Source of the DNA: Rhodobacter sp. | GTDB lineage: Bacteria > Pseudomonadota > Alphaproteobacteria > Rhodobacterales > Rhodobacteraceae | Direction: 5' to 3' | Length of the DNA stretch: 6,419 nt | Assembly (NCBI GenBank): GCA_027482795.1 | Contig: JAIXVS010000075.1 | Location: forward strand, 1 to 6,419 | In this document: positions 1 to 5,819 of the stretch, piece by piece | Numbering within the stretch: position 1 is the stretch's first letter | Layout of the letters: each line of letters begins with the position of its first letter | Position numbers and translations under genes: made by a program | Notes under the pieces: generated by a model | The model's input: the letters and a program-made list of their open reading frames with translations, nothing else | The model's database searches: none | What the model was told of the DNA's origin: nothing

Positions 1-168
1 CAGGCCAGCGGCCGAAATGCGCAGGCTGAACGAACGGCCCAGCACGTCAGAAATCAACGTGACCTGATTCAGGTTCGGCAAAAAGCGACGACGGCTTTTG
101 TTGTTGGCATGGCTGACAGTGTTGCCAGACATTGGGCCCTTGCCAGTAAGTTCACAGACGCGCGACAT
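1..168 (-). CDS. rpmB: 50S ribosomal protein L28, N-terminal part (runs off window edge)
   Basis: Structural protein of the large ribosomal subunit. Read from the ATG at 168 on the minus strand, the 56 visible codons begin MSRVCELTGKGPMSGNTVSH and continue through NNKSRRRFLPNL to ISAAGL at the edge; this is the classic L28 start (SRVCELTGK, then the basic N-K-x-R-R-R-F-x-P-N-L block). Alphaproteobacterial L28 is usually a little under 100 residues, so roughly 40 are missing beyond position 1. A Shine-Dalgarno-like AAGGAA (about 176-181) precedes the start at good spacing. The gene is downstream of meaB on the same strand, but it has its own promoter candidate at 236-264, so it is probably transcribed independently. 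Identity is clear from the sequence; the end of the gene cannot be seen. Confidence 0.96.
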   Translation of the reverse strand, partial: MSRVCELTGKGPMSGNTVSHANNKSRRRFLPNLNQVTLISDVLGRSFSLRISAAGL

Positions 169-197
169 GGTCGTGTTCCTTGTTTTCTAAAACACAA

Positions 198-220
198 GGC
201 CACCGCAAAGGGCGGCGGCC
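198..220 (-). promoter_or_regulatory. Stem-loop in the rpmB leader
   Basis: On the minus strand GGCCGCCG pairs with CGGTGGCC (8 bp with one G-U) around the loop CCCTTTG, and is followed by TTGTGTTTT. Next comes a small AT palindrome (TGTTTT-AG-AAAACA, 181-194), then the rpmB ribosome binding site. Because the rpmB promoter candidate lies upstream of it, this hairpin would be in the L28 leader. It could be an attenuator or translational control element, or a back-up terminator for meaB transcripts. The fold is visible; the role is inference. Confidence 0.4.
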
Positions 221-235
221 AAATTCGATTGGGGG

Positions 236-264
236 CTGATACGGCCAAAGCTGCCCGGCGTCAA
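236..264 (-). promoter_or_regulatory. Sigma-70 type promoter for rpmB
   Basis: Reading the minus strand, TTGACG (264-259) is followed by a spacer of exactly 17 bases and TATCAG (241-236). The -35 matches the consensus at 5 of 6 positions and the -10 at 4 of 6. Transcription would start near 229, giving a leader of about 60 bases ahead of rpmB. It lies just beyond the stem-loop that follows meaB, which fits a terminator-promoter boundary between the two genes. Confidence 0.6.
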
Positions 265-272
265 GTGAAAGC

Positions 273-298
273 GGCGCGAAAATTGTGCAATTCGCGCC
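273..298 (-). terminator. Stem-loop following meaB, probable weak terminator
   Basis: Three bases after the meaB stop codon on the minus strand, GGCGCGAA and TTCGCGCC form a perfect 8-bp inverted repeat around a 10-base centre that itself contains AATTG/CAATT complementarity, so a longer bulged stem is possible. The sequence after it is GCTTTCACTT, a poor T-tract. Position and symmetry suggest a transcription end for meaB; the weak T-run makes it uncertain. Confidence 0.45.
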
Positions 299-300
299 CT

Positions 301-1284
301 TCACGCACCCCCATCACGCCCCATTGCAGCCAGCGCGCGGGCGGCGGCGACTTCGGGGCGCAGATCGCCGCGCGCCACTTGGTCGCCAAGGCCGTTCAAA
401 ATGCCGCGCATAGGCTCGGCGGTTAGGCTGGCCAGCAGATTTTGGCGAATTTCCTCTAAAAACCAATGCTTTGCCTGCGCTGCGCGGGCCGTATCCCAAT
501 GGCCATGTTCGCGCCGCCATGCGGCAAGCGCCTGCATTTTCGCCCAAGCCTCATCCAGCCCCGCCTGCGTATAGGCTGAAACGGTCATGGCCAAAGGGTA
601 TCCTTCGGGGTCTTGCGGGCGGCGGCGCAGCAGGTGCAAGGCCCCTGCATAATCGGCGCGGGTGCGTTGGGCGGCGGCGGCCAAATCGCCATCGGCTTTG
701 TTGACCAGAATCAGGTCTGCCATCTCCATAATGCCGCGTTTGACGCCTTGCAGCTCGTCTCCGCCCGCAGGGGCCAGCAGCAAAACGAACAAATCGCTGA
801 TCTGCGCGACGACAGTTTCAGACTGCCCAACGCCAACTGTTTCAATTAAAACAACATCATAGCCAGCGGCCTCGCACAGGGCCACCGCCTCGCGCGAGCG
901 CCTTGCCACACCGCCCATTTGCGCCTGACTGGGCGAGGGGCGGATAAAAGCGGCCGGCGCGCGGGCAAGTTGCTCCATCCGTGTTTTATCACCAAGGATC
1001 GAACCGCCAGACCGCGCCGACGACGGGTCAACCGCCAGCACTGCAACACGCAGGCCTTGCGCGATCAGCATCAACCCAAAGGATTCAATAAAGGTGGATT
1101 TCCCCACGCCCGGCGTGCCAGACAGACCTATCCTAAGCGCTTGTTTTTCCTTAGGTAATTGCGCCAATAACTCTAACGCCTGCGCGCGGTGATCTGCCCG
1201 CGCGCTTTCAACCAGCGTGATGGCACGGGCCAGCGCGCGGCGCTCGCCTAACTGGATGGCTTGGGCTGTGGCGGCTATGTCCAT
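301..1284 (-). CDS. meaB: Methylmalonyl-CoA mutase-associated GTPase MeaB (ArgK family)
   Basis: MeaB is a cytoplasmic G3E-class P-loop GTPase that loads and protects the adenosylcobalamin cofactor of acyl-CoA mutases (methylmalonyl-CoA mutase; in many Rhodobacteraceae also the ethylmalonyl-CoA pathway mutase). From the ATG at 1284 the protein is 327 residues, the normal family length. Visible motifs are a Walker A loop GTPGVGKS (56-63), VDPSS (85-89), the MeaB signature around ETVGVGQSE (148-156), GGDELQGVKRG (174-184), and the base-specificity motif NKAD (195-198), followed by the helical C-terminal dimerisation part. Start choice: AAAGGAG ends six bases before ATG 1284. An ATG 18 bases upstream lacks such a site, and the open frame running back to 1782 overlaps the TPR gene and has no family similarity. 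No mutase or cobalamin gene is in the window, so it acts on a partner encoded elsewhere. Confidence 0.95.
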   Translation of the reverse strand: MDIAATAQAIQLGERRALARAITLVESARADHRAQALELLAQLPKEKQALRIGLSGTPGVGKSTFIESFGLMLIAQGLRVAVLAVDPSSARSGGSILGDKTRMEQLARAPAAFIRPSPSQAQMGGVARRSREAVALCEAAGYDVVLIETVGVGQSETVVAQISDLFVLLLAPAGGDELQGVKRGIMEMADLILVNKADGDLAAAAQRTRADYAGALHLLRRRPQDPEGYPLAMTVSAYTQAGLDEAWAKMQALAAWRREHGHWDTARAAQAKHWFLEEIRQNLLASLTAEPMRGILNGLGDQVARGDLRPEVAAARALAAMGRDGGA

Positions 1285-1323
1285 GAACGCTCCTTTGCCC
1301 ATGGTTTGCCCGATTGCGGCAGA

Positions 1324-1329
1324 ATTATC
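1324..1329 (-). promoter_or_regulatory. Candidate -10 element for meaB
   Basis: GATAAT on the minus strand (5 of 6 match to TATAAT) lies about 40 bases upstream of the meaB start. No good -35 is found at 16-18 bases, so this could be an activator-dependent promoter or chance. The direct repeats at 1365-1463 lie upstream of it. Confidence 0.3.
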
Positions 1330-1364
1330 CAGCGGCAGGGTGCGATCACGCGAAAATGATGCGC

Positions 1365-1400
1365 GGGCTGAATGGGCTGAATGGGCTGAATGGGCAGGAT
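1365..1400. repeat. Tandem 9-bp repeat, GGGCTGAAT
   Basis: Three perfect head-to-tail copies of GGGCTGAAT (1365-1373, 1374-1382, 1383-1391) are followed by a degenerate copy GGGCAGGAT (1392-1400) and a further decayed unit TGGCAGGGC. It lies in the non-coding region between the divergent meaB and TPR genes. The 9-bp period keeps reading frames open, which explains the spurious long open frames across it. It could be a slippage-prone microsatellite; no function is evident. Confidence 0.85.
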
Positions 1401-1415
1401 TGGCAGGGCTGGCCT

Positions 1416-1463
1416 GCGTATGGCAAGCGTATGGCATCCGTATGTTATGCGTATTGCATCCGT
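1416..1463. repeat. Direct repeats GCGTATGGCA / GCGTATTGCATCC
   Basis: GCGTATGGCA occurs at 1416-1425 and again at 1427-1436. The 15-mer GCGTATGGCATCCGT (1427-1441) recurs with one change, GCGTATTGCATCCGT, at 1449-1463, 22 bases (about two helical turns) further on. A further GTATGGC is at 1473-1479. These sit between the divergent meaB and TPR genes, where regulator sites would be expected. I do not recognise the motif. Confidence 0.7.
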
Positions 1464-1532
1464 CCCTACAGGTGTATGGCGAAAGGCCGCGCGCGGTGTT
1501 ATGATTGGATAAACAATTTTCAGGAGGGCGCG

Positions 1533-1988
1533 ATGAAAGCGGCAGCAATTTGGGCGGCGATTTTTGTAGTGGTGGCAAGCGGCGCATGGGCCGCAGATAC
1601 GGCAACGCCCGAGGCCGAGGCAGTTCCGACATTCGCCGAGGCGCAGGCGGCGATTGACGCGGGCGATTTTCCCACCGCCCAGCGGCTGCTGGCGGTGCTG
1701 ACGGTATCAGAGCCTGAGAACGCCGATGTCTGGAACCTGTTCGGATACGCCAGCCGCAACATGAAACTGGCTGGCCCTGCATTGGAAGCCTATGAGACGG
1801 CGCTGAAACTGGAACCCAACCATCTGGGGGCGCTGGAATATCAAGGCGAGATGTTTGTGGAATTGAAACGGCTGGACGAGGCTAAGGCGAATTTGGCAAA
1901 GCTGAAGGATCTGTGCGGGGATTGTGAGCAGGCGGTTGATTTAGAAGCCGCGATTGCGGCTGCGCCTGTGGAGGAGGTGGCGGGGTAG
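1533..1988 (+). CDS. Exported tetratricopeptide-repeat (TPR) protein, periplasmic
   Basis: A 151-residue protein of unknown specific role; TPR domains mediate protein-protein contacts. The N-terminus (MKAAAIWAAIFVVVASGAWA, then ADT) is a Sec signal peptide with a clear A-x-A cleavage site after residue 20, so the mature protein is periplasmic. TPR-like helical pairs cover about 33-62, 64-97 (the clearest, with W-N-L-F-G-Y, A-L-x-A-Y-E-x-A-L-x-L-E-P) and 98-127. Near the C-terminus is a Cys-Gly-Asp-Cys pair (128 and 131) followed by a short helix, which could form a disulphide or bind metal. Start choice: AGGAGG at 1522-1527 precedes the ATG at ideal distance and the signal peptide begins there; the same frame is open back to 1314 but only through the tandem repeat. 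It is divergent from meaB and stands alone. It resembles small TPR proteins common in Rhodobacteraceae. Confidence 0.85.
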   Translation: MKAAAIWAAIFVVVASGAWAADTATPEAEAVPTFAEAQAAIDAGDFPTAQRLLAVLTVSEPENADVWNLFGYASRNMKLAGPALEAYETALKLEPNHLGALEYQGEMFVELKRLDEAKANLAKLKDLCGDCEQAVDLEAAIAAAPVEEVAG

Positions 1989-2000
1989 GGTTGCTAGCGG

Positions 2001-2074
2001 GTAGGGTGCGTGATGTCACGCACCTTTGGGCGGTTTGGGGGTTGTGAAGTGGTGCGTGCAAGCACGCACCCTAC
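2001..2074. repeat. REPIN-like inverted pair of GTAG-tailed palindromes
   Basis: The left unit is GTAG (2001-2004) plus a hairpin GGTGCGTGA-TG-TCACGCACC (2005-2024). The right unit is the hairpin GGTGCGTGC-AA-GCACGCACC (2051-2070) plus CTAC (2071-2074), the same unit inverted. A 26-base spacer separates them, and the 12-bp outer ends GTAGGGTGCGTG and CACGCACCCTAC are perfect inverted repeats. A GTAG tetranucleotide beside a short palindrome is the hallmark of REP sequences mobilised by RAYT (TnpA-REP) transposases, and two in inverted orientation make a REPIN. The left hairpin is 16 bases after the TPR stop codon and could also stop or stabilise that transcript. The structure is seen; the REP assignment rests on family knowledge. 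Confidence 0.75.
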
Positions 2075-2085
2075 GTGGAACTGAC

Positions 2086-2251
2086 TGCGCCGCCGTGCCG
2101 AACCCACGCAAGATGATACAGCAAGGGGCGCGCGCGGTGGTGGGATTGTTGTGCGGTTTGTGTGGGTTGTCGCAAAGGGTGACGGGTGTCACGCGCCATT
2201 TGCAGTGCGCTGTTTGATGTCAAAGGCAGTGCGCGGCAGCACGCACTCTAC
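2086..2251 (-). repeat. Dispersed intergenic repeat, copy A
   Basis: This stretch matches copy B at 5907-6020 in the opposite orientation. Strongly shared blocks are GCCGTGCCGAACCCACGC followed by AGATG-TACAG, then CGCGCGGTGG, then TGTTTGATGTCAAAGGCAGT and the terminal GTAG palindrome. Copy A has about 50 extra bases (roughly 2150-2205) relative to B, including a GGTGACGGGTGTCACG palindrome-like segment. No plausible gene is present; the small open frame at 2026-2217 has no start signal and no recognisable product. This covers most of the gene-free region 1989-2276. Confidence 0.8.
2228..2251 (-). repeat. GTAG-tailed REP-like palindrome, third copy
   Basis: On the minus strand GTAG (2251-2248) is followed by a hairpin AGTGCGTG-CTGC-CGCGCACT (2247-2228), 8 bp with one T-G pair. 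It is the terminal part of repeat copy A and is the diverged relative of the two palindromes at 2001-2074; all share GTAG then RRTGCGTG. Confidence 0.7.
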
Positions 2252-2268
2252 CGAGCGCTATTTTTGAC

Positions 2269-2298
2269 GGAAAGCTTTATTCAATAGTGAAGCTTTCC
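2269..2298. repeat. Perfect 9-bp inverted repeat over the lipoprotein stop codon
   Basis: GGAAAGCTT (2269-2277) and AAGCTTTCC (2290-2298) are perfectly complementary around a 12-base loop. The TAA stop of the lipoprotein gene lies at the edge of the stem. Neither side is followed by a T-run, so it is not a standard intrinsic terminator, but it may protect the 3' end of the message. Confidence 0.6.
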
Positions 2299-2729
2299 TC
2301 ATACCCATACCTAATATCACGAACTGACGTGCCGAGATACATGACCTCGCCATATAATATTTTTCCGTCCTGCTCGTAATTAAAGAAATCTCCCGTTGGA
2401 AACTCGGGCGTCGCCGATCCCCAGTGTCTCACGTCATACAGGGGGGATAAAATTTTCCATACTTCCGCTTGGCTCATCCCCATTTTAATTCGGTCCAAAC
2501 CAGCAGGAATGATTGCACCTTCAGGTGCCATGACCCTAGGCTTTGTCTCATCGACCATTTCAACAACAGGCTCCTTTTCTTGTGTACAGGCGGTAATCGC
2601 TCCGCTTAGCGGCACCAAAGCCGCGAAAATCAATGCAGCGCGCCGCAGGATACGGGCGGGTGATTTCGCCATGCTGTGCGGCGCTTGGCGGCGGTTTTGG
2701 GCCAAGTCGCTTTCGTTTGTGTTCTGCAT
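2277..2729 (-). CDS. Lipoprotein with BamE/SmpA-like domain
   Basis: From ATG 2729 the protein is 150 residues. After a 30-residue N-region containing Arg-rich AKSPARILRRA comes a hydrophobic stretch (about 31-44) and the lipobox I-T-A-C with Cys48, so it should be lipidated and anchored in the cell envelope. The linker (49-78) is acidic. The region from L78-DRIKMGMSQAEVWKIL to RYGYEE (about 78-144) has the I-x-x-GM-x-x-x-E-V pattern and following strands seen in BamE/SmpA-OmlA folds, but it is not a canonical BamE, so I give no gene symbol. Start choice: AGAAAGGT lies at good spacing before ATG 2729, whereas the internal Met20, which would give a tidier signal peptide, has no ribosome site. 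Its 3' half is about 45% GC (82 of 180 bases at 2281-2460), far below dnaE2 next door, which hints at transfer or relaxed composition. It is divergent from dnaE2. Confidence 0.75.
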   Translation of the reverse strand: MQNTNESDLAQNRRQAPHSMAKSPARILRRAALIFAALVPLSGAITACTQEKEPVVEMVDETKPRVMAPEGAIIPAGLDRIKMGMSQAEVWKILSPLYDVRHWGSATPEFPTGDFFNYEQDGKILYGEVMYLGTSVRDIRYGYEESFTIE

Positions 2730-2747
2730 TCTGTGACCTTTCTGAAC

Positions 2748-2753
2748 ATTATC
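2748..2753 (-). promoter_or_regulatory. Candidate -10 element for the lipoprotein gene
   Basis: GATAAT on the minus strand lies 18 bases upstream of the chosen ATG at 2729, so a transcript would start just before the AGAAAGGT ribosome site. The base at -35 distance (CGCTAA) is a poor match. It is supported mainly by the -10 match and its position. Confidence 0.3.
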
Positions 2754-2883
2754 TGTGGCGCCATTCAACCTTAGCGGCAGTTGCACTCTGTGCGGGCGCG
2801 GTGGGTGTCTGTCAACAGATTGCGCATACCCCTGCCTCCACAATCCCACCAAAGGGCCAGTCAACTCCCCGAAGCGGGGCACA

Positions 2884-2958
2884 GCACGGCGGGGCTGCGC
2901 GCCTTGATTGCCGTGCCAAGGGGGATTGCGGTGGGGGGCAGCAACAATACCCCCCGCC
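2884..2958. repeat. GC-rich hairpins in the lipoprotein/dnaE2 intergenic region
   Basis: GCACGGC (2884-2890) pairs with GCCGTGC (2910-2916). Further on, GGTGGGGGG (2930-2938) pairs with CCCCCCGCC (2950-2958), 9 bp with one G-U, loop of 11. A smaller CCCCG-AAG-CGGGG is at 2867-2879. The block lies between the lipoprotein start and the LexA box, holds no gene, and is rich in symmetry, so it may be another intergenic repeat or an insulating terminator-like element. No T-tract follows on either strand. Confidence 0.5.
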
Positions 2959-2988
2959 CTACCCAAGCCCCCCATCCTGCGCTATCCT

Positions 2989-3003
2989 GTTCTTACTTTG
3001 TTC
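2989..3003 (+). promoter_or_regulatory. LexA operator (SOS box) of dnaE2
   Basis: GTTC at 2989-2992, seven bases (TTACTTT), then GTTC at 3000-3003: an exact match to the direct-repeat LexA box GTTC-N7-GTTC of Alphaproteobacteria. It lies 23 bases upstream of the dnaE2 start, where bound repressor would block transcription until DNA damage triggers LexA cleavage. DnaE2 genes are typical members of this regulon, which supports the call. Confidence 0.9.
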
Positions 3004-3026
3004 TAACATGATTCCCCATACCCCCC

Positions 3027-5819
3027 ATGAACTTTTGCGAATTGTCCATCACATCGAACTTCACCTTCCTGCGCGGGGCGTCGCATCCCGAGGACTATGT
3101 CATGCGTGCAGGCGAGATGGGGATGGGGGGAATCGCGATTGCGGATGTAAACTCGGTGGCTGGCATCGTGCGGGCGCATACCCGCGCAAGGGAAATCGGG
3201 CGGGATGCCAAAGAGGCTGGAGACGGCCCGCGTATTCGCCTGATTCCAGCGGCGAAGATTGTGCTGGCGGATGGGTTTACCGCAACTGCCCTGCCGCAAA
3301 ATCGCAAAGGCTGGGGCAACCTGTGCCGTCTTTTGACGTTGGGGCGCAGGCGGGCGGGGAAGGGGGAATGCGCGTTGCACTTGCCCGACCTGCTGGAATG
3401 GGCGGGGGATATGGCGTGGCTGATCCACCCCGCGCGGGGGGCCGATTGGCAGGCGGCGGCGCGCGCGCTGATTGCGGCAAACCCGCATTGCAAGTTGATG
3501 ATGGCCCCGCGTTATGATGGCCAAGACGGCCCGCGCTTTGCCCGCCTTGCCGCACTGGCCGAAAGCCTGCACATCCCAACCATCGCCAGTGCCGCCCCCT
3601 TGATGCACCACGGATCGCGGCGCAAGTTGGCGGATGTGCTGTGCGCCATTCGCCACGGGGTGCGCATTGAACAGCTGGGCCGCCGCGCCCTGCCCAATGC
3701 CGAACAGCGCCTGCGGTCTGACGCGGAAATGCGCCGCCTGTTTGCGGGGCATGAGGGGGCGGTAGATAGGGCGGGGGAGTTGGCCGAAAGCCTGACCTTT
3801 TCACTGGATGAGCTGCGCTATGAATACCCGTCCGAGCTGACAAATGGCGAAACTGCCCCTGCCCGTTTGGCGCGGTTGACCGAAGCGGGGCTGGCATGGC
3901 GCTATCCTGATGGGGTGCCCGCAAAGGCCCGCGCGCAGGTGGCGCATGAGCTGAAGCTGATTAACAAGATGGGGTATGAGCCGTATTTCCTGACGGTTCA
4001 CGACATTGTCGCCTTTGCCCGCCAGCGCGGCATCCTGTGCCAAGGGCGCGGGTCGGCGGCCAATTCGGTGGTGTGCTATGCGCTGGGGGTGACGTCCGTT
4101 TCACCCGAAATCGGCACGATGGTGTTTGAGAGGTTTATATCAGAAGCGCGGGGCGAGCCGCCCGATATCGACGTGGATTTTGAACATGAACGCCGCGAGG
4201 AGGTGATCCAGCACATCTATGCCCGCTATGGCCGCCACCGCGCGGGGCTGTGCGCGACCGTCATCCACTATCGCGGCAAGCGCGCCGTGCGCGAGGTGGG
4301 GCGCGTGATGGGCCTGTCGGAAGACACGCTATCGGCCATGTCCAGCCAGATTTGGGGGTTTGGGCGGATTAAGGGCATGGAGGAAGCGCGGCTGCGCGAG
4401 ATTGGCCTTGACCCAGCGGACAAACGCCTGCGCCTGACGATGGAATTGATCGAGGAAATCCAAGGCTTTCCGCGCCATCTGTCGCAGCATGTCGGCGGGT
4501 TTATCATCACCGAAGGGCGTTTGGACGAGCTTGTCCCCGTGGAAAACGCCGCGATGGAGGATCGCACGGTGATTTGCTGGGACAAGGATGATATTGATTC
4601 CTTGGGCATTCTAAAGGTCGATATTCTGGCGCTGGGGATGCTGTCCTGCATCCGCCGCGCCTTTGATTTGATGGATAAGCATGGCGCGGGGCGGTTTACC
4701 CTTGCCACCCTGCCGCCCGAAGATCCTGCGACATATGAAATGCTGTGCAAGGCGGACAGTTTGGGCGTGTTTCAGGTGGAAAGCCGCGCGCAGATGAACT
4801 TTCTACCCCGTATGCGCCCGCGCTGCTTTTATGATCTGGTGATACAGGTGGCGATCATTCGGCCAGGGCCTATTCAGGGCGATATGGTGCATCCGTATTT
4901 GCGGCGCAGGAACGGGCAGGAACAGGTGAGTTTCCCATCCGATGCCCTGGGGGCCGTGCTGGGCAAAACCCTTGGCGTGCCGCTGTTTCAGGAACAGGCG
5001 ATGCAGATTGCCATTATCGGCGCGGGGTTTTCGCCCGATGAGGCAGACCGTTTGCGCAGGTCTTTGGCGACGTTCAAGAAACATGGGAGCGTGTCCGAAT
5101 TTCAAGACAGGTTTTTGGCGGGGATGCAGGCGAATGGCTATGATGCCGATTTCGCCGCGCGGTGTTTTGCGCAGATTGAGGGGTTTGGATCCTATGGCTT
5201 TCCCGAAAGCCATGCCGCCAGCTTTGCCTTTCTGGTCTATGCCAGCGCCTATATCAAACGCCACCAGCCTGGCATTTTCGCCTGCGCGCTGCTGAACAGC
5301 CAACCGATGGGGTTTTACGCCCCCGCCCAAATTGTCCGCGATGCGCGCCAGCACGGGGTTGTGGTGCTGCCCCCCTGCATCAACGCCAGCCATTGGGATT
5401 GCGTGATGGAAGAACGCCCCGAAGGGCTGGCGCTGCGGTTGGGGTTTCGGCAAATTAAGGGGATGGGAGAGGAGGAATCGCAATGGATCGTGGCCGCGCG
5501 CGGCAATGGATACGCCGAGGTGGGCGATGTCTGGCGGCGGGCAGGCGTGGGGGCGGGGGTGATTGCCCGTCTGGCCGAGGCGGACTGCTTTGCCGCCCTT
5601 GGGCTGAACCGCCGCGCCGCCCTATGGGCGGCCAAGGCCATTTCAGGCGACGCCCCCCTGCCCCTGTTCGCGCAGGATTTGGACGGCGAAGTGACGCACG
5701 AGCCGCATATTGTGTTTGCGCAGATGAGTGAGGGCGAGGCGGTGGTAGAGGATTATATATCGATGCGGTTGACGCTGCGCAGCCATCCCATGGCGATCTT
5801 GCGGCCGTATCTGACGTAA
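3027..5819 (+). CDS. dnaE2: Error-prone DNA polymerase DnaE2/ImuC, lacking the C-terminal OB-fold region
   Basis: C-family DNA polymerase used for SOS mutagenesis and lesion bypass, normally with ImuA and ImuB. The 930 residues show, in order: PHP domain (about 3-200; TSNFTFLRGASHPEDYV, AIADVNSVAGIVRAH); palm and fingers with GRGSAANSVVCYALG (340-354), PPDIDVDFEHERREEVI (378-394) carrying catalytic D380 and D382, and KVDILALGML (530-539) with the third Asp D532; GSYGFPESHAASFAFLVYASA (721-741); and a helix-hairpin-helix GFRQIKGMGEEESQWIVAAR (806-825). The polymerase core appears intact. It then stops at LTLRSHPMAILRPYLT, where family members normally continue for some 130-150 residues through the OB-fold (usual total about 1,050-1,150). 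ATG 3027 is the only possible start, since an in-frame TGA lies at 3009-3011; it has no Shine-Dalgarno sequence. A LexA box precedes it; imuA and imuB are not adjacent. Confidence 0.93.
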   Translation: MNFCELSITSNFTFLRGASHPEDYVMRAGEMGMGGIAIADVNSVAGIVRAHTRAREIGRDAKEAGDGPRIRLIPAAKIVLADGFTATALPQNRKGWGNLCRLLTLGRRRAGKGECALHLPDLLEWAGDMAWLIHPARGADWQAAARALIAANPHCKLMMAPRYDGQDGPRFARLAALAESLHIPTIASAAPLMHHGSRRKLADVLCAIRHGVRIEQLGRRALPNAEQRLRSDAEMRRLFAGHEGAVDRAGELAESLTFSLDELRYEYPSELTNGETAPARLARLTEAGLAWRYPDGVPAKARAQVAHELKLINKMGYEPYFLTVHDIVAFARQRGILCQGRGSAANSVVCYALGVTSVSPEIGTMVFERFISEARGEPPDIDVDFEHERREEVIQHIYARYGRHRAGLCATVIHYRGKRAVREVGRVMGLSEDTLSAMSSQIWGFGRIKGMEEARLREIGLDPADKRLRLTMELIEEIQGFPRHLSQHVGGFIITEGRLDELVPVENAAMEDRTVICWDKDDIDSLGILKVDILALGMLSCIRRAFDLMDKHGAGRFTLATLPPEDPATYEMLCKADSLGVFQVESRAQMNFLPRMRPRCFYDLVIQVAIIRPGPIQGDMVHPYLRRRNGQEQVSFPSDALGAVLGKTLGVPLFQEQAMQIAIIGAGFSPDEADRLRRSLATFKKHGSVSEFQDRFLAGMQANGYDADFAARCFAQIEGFGSYGFPESHAASFAFLVYASAYIKRHQPGIFACALLNSQPMGFYAPAQIVRDARQHGVVVLPPCINASHWDCVMEERPEGLALRLGFRQIKGMGEEESQWIVAARGNGYAEVGDVWRRAGVGAGVIARLAEADCFAALGLNRRAALWAAKAISGDAPLPLFAQDLDGEVTHEPHIVFAQMSEGEAVVEDYISMRLTLRSHPMAILRPYLT

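Noticed and set aside
1365..1463. CRISPR-like array
   Set aside because: The units are 9-15 bases with no spacers of regular size, and there are no cas genes.
1314..1532. Upstream extension of the TPR protein
   Set aside because: The extra residues come from the 9-bp repeat (GLNGLNGLNG). A strong AGGAGG site and a signal peptide place the start at 1533.
1285..1782. Open frame extending the meaB protein upstream to 493 residues
   Set aside because: It overlaps the TPR gene, passes through tandem repeats, has no MeaB similarity before residue MDIAATAQ, and the Shine-Dalgarno sequence supports ATG 1284.
2026..2217. Small open frame in the repeat region, with a similar peptide from the minus strand at 5941-6029
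   Set aside because: Both encode CAAVPNPR-like peptides only because they lie in copies A and B of the same DNA repeat. The frames diverge after the shared block and lack start signals.
2269..2298. Inverted repeat as intrinsic terminator of the lipoprotein gene
   Set aside because: The pairing is perfect, but no T-run follows on either strand, so I list it only as a repeat.
2730..2975. Upstream extension of the lipoprotein to 232 residues
   Set aside because: It would bury the signal peptide more than 100 residues inside the protein. The sequence is translated GC-rich intergenic hairpins.
4268..5483. Long minus-strand and alternate-frame open frames inside dnaE2
   Set aside because: These are shadows in high-GC DNA. 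They are Arg/Pro/Ala-rich, unrelated to known folds, and lie opposite a well-conserved polymerase.
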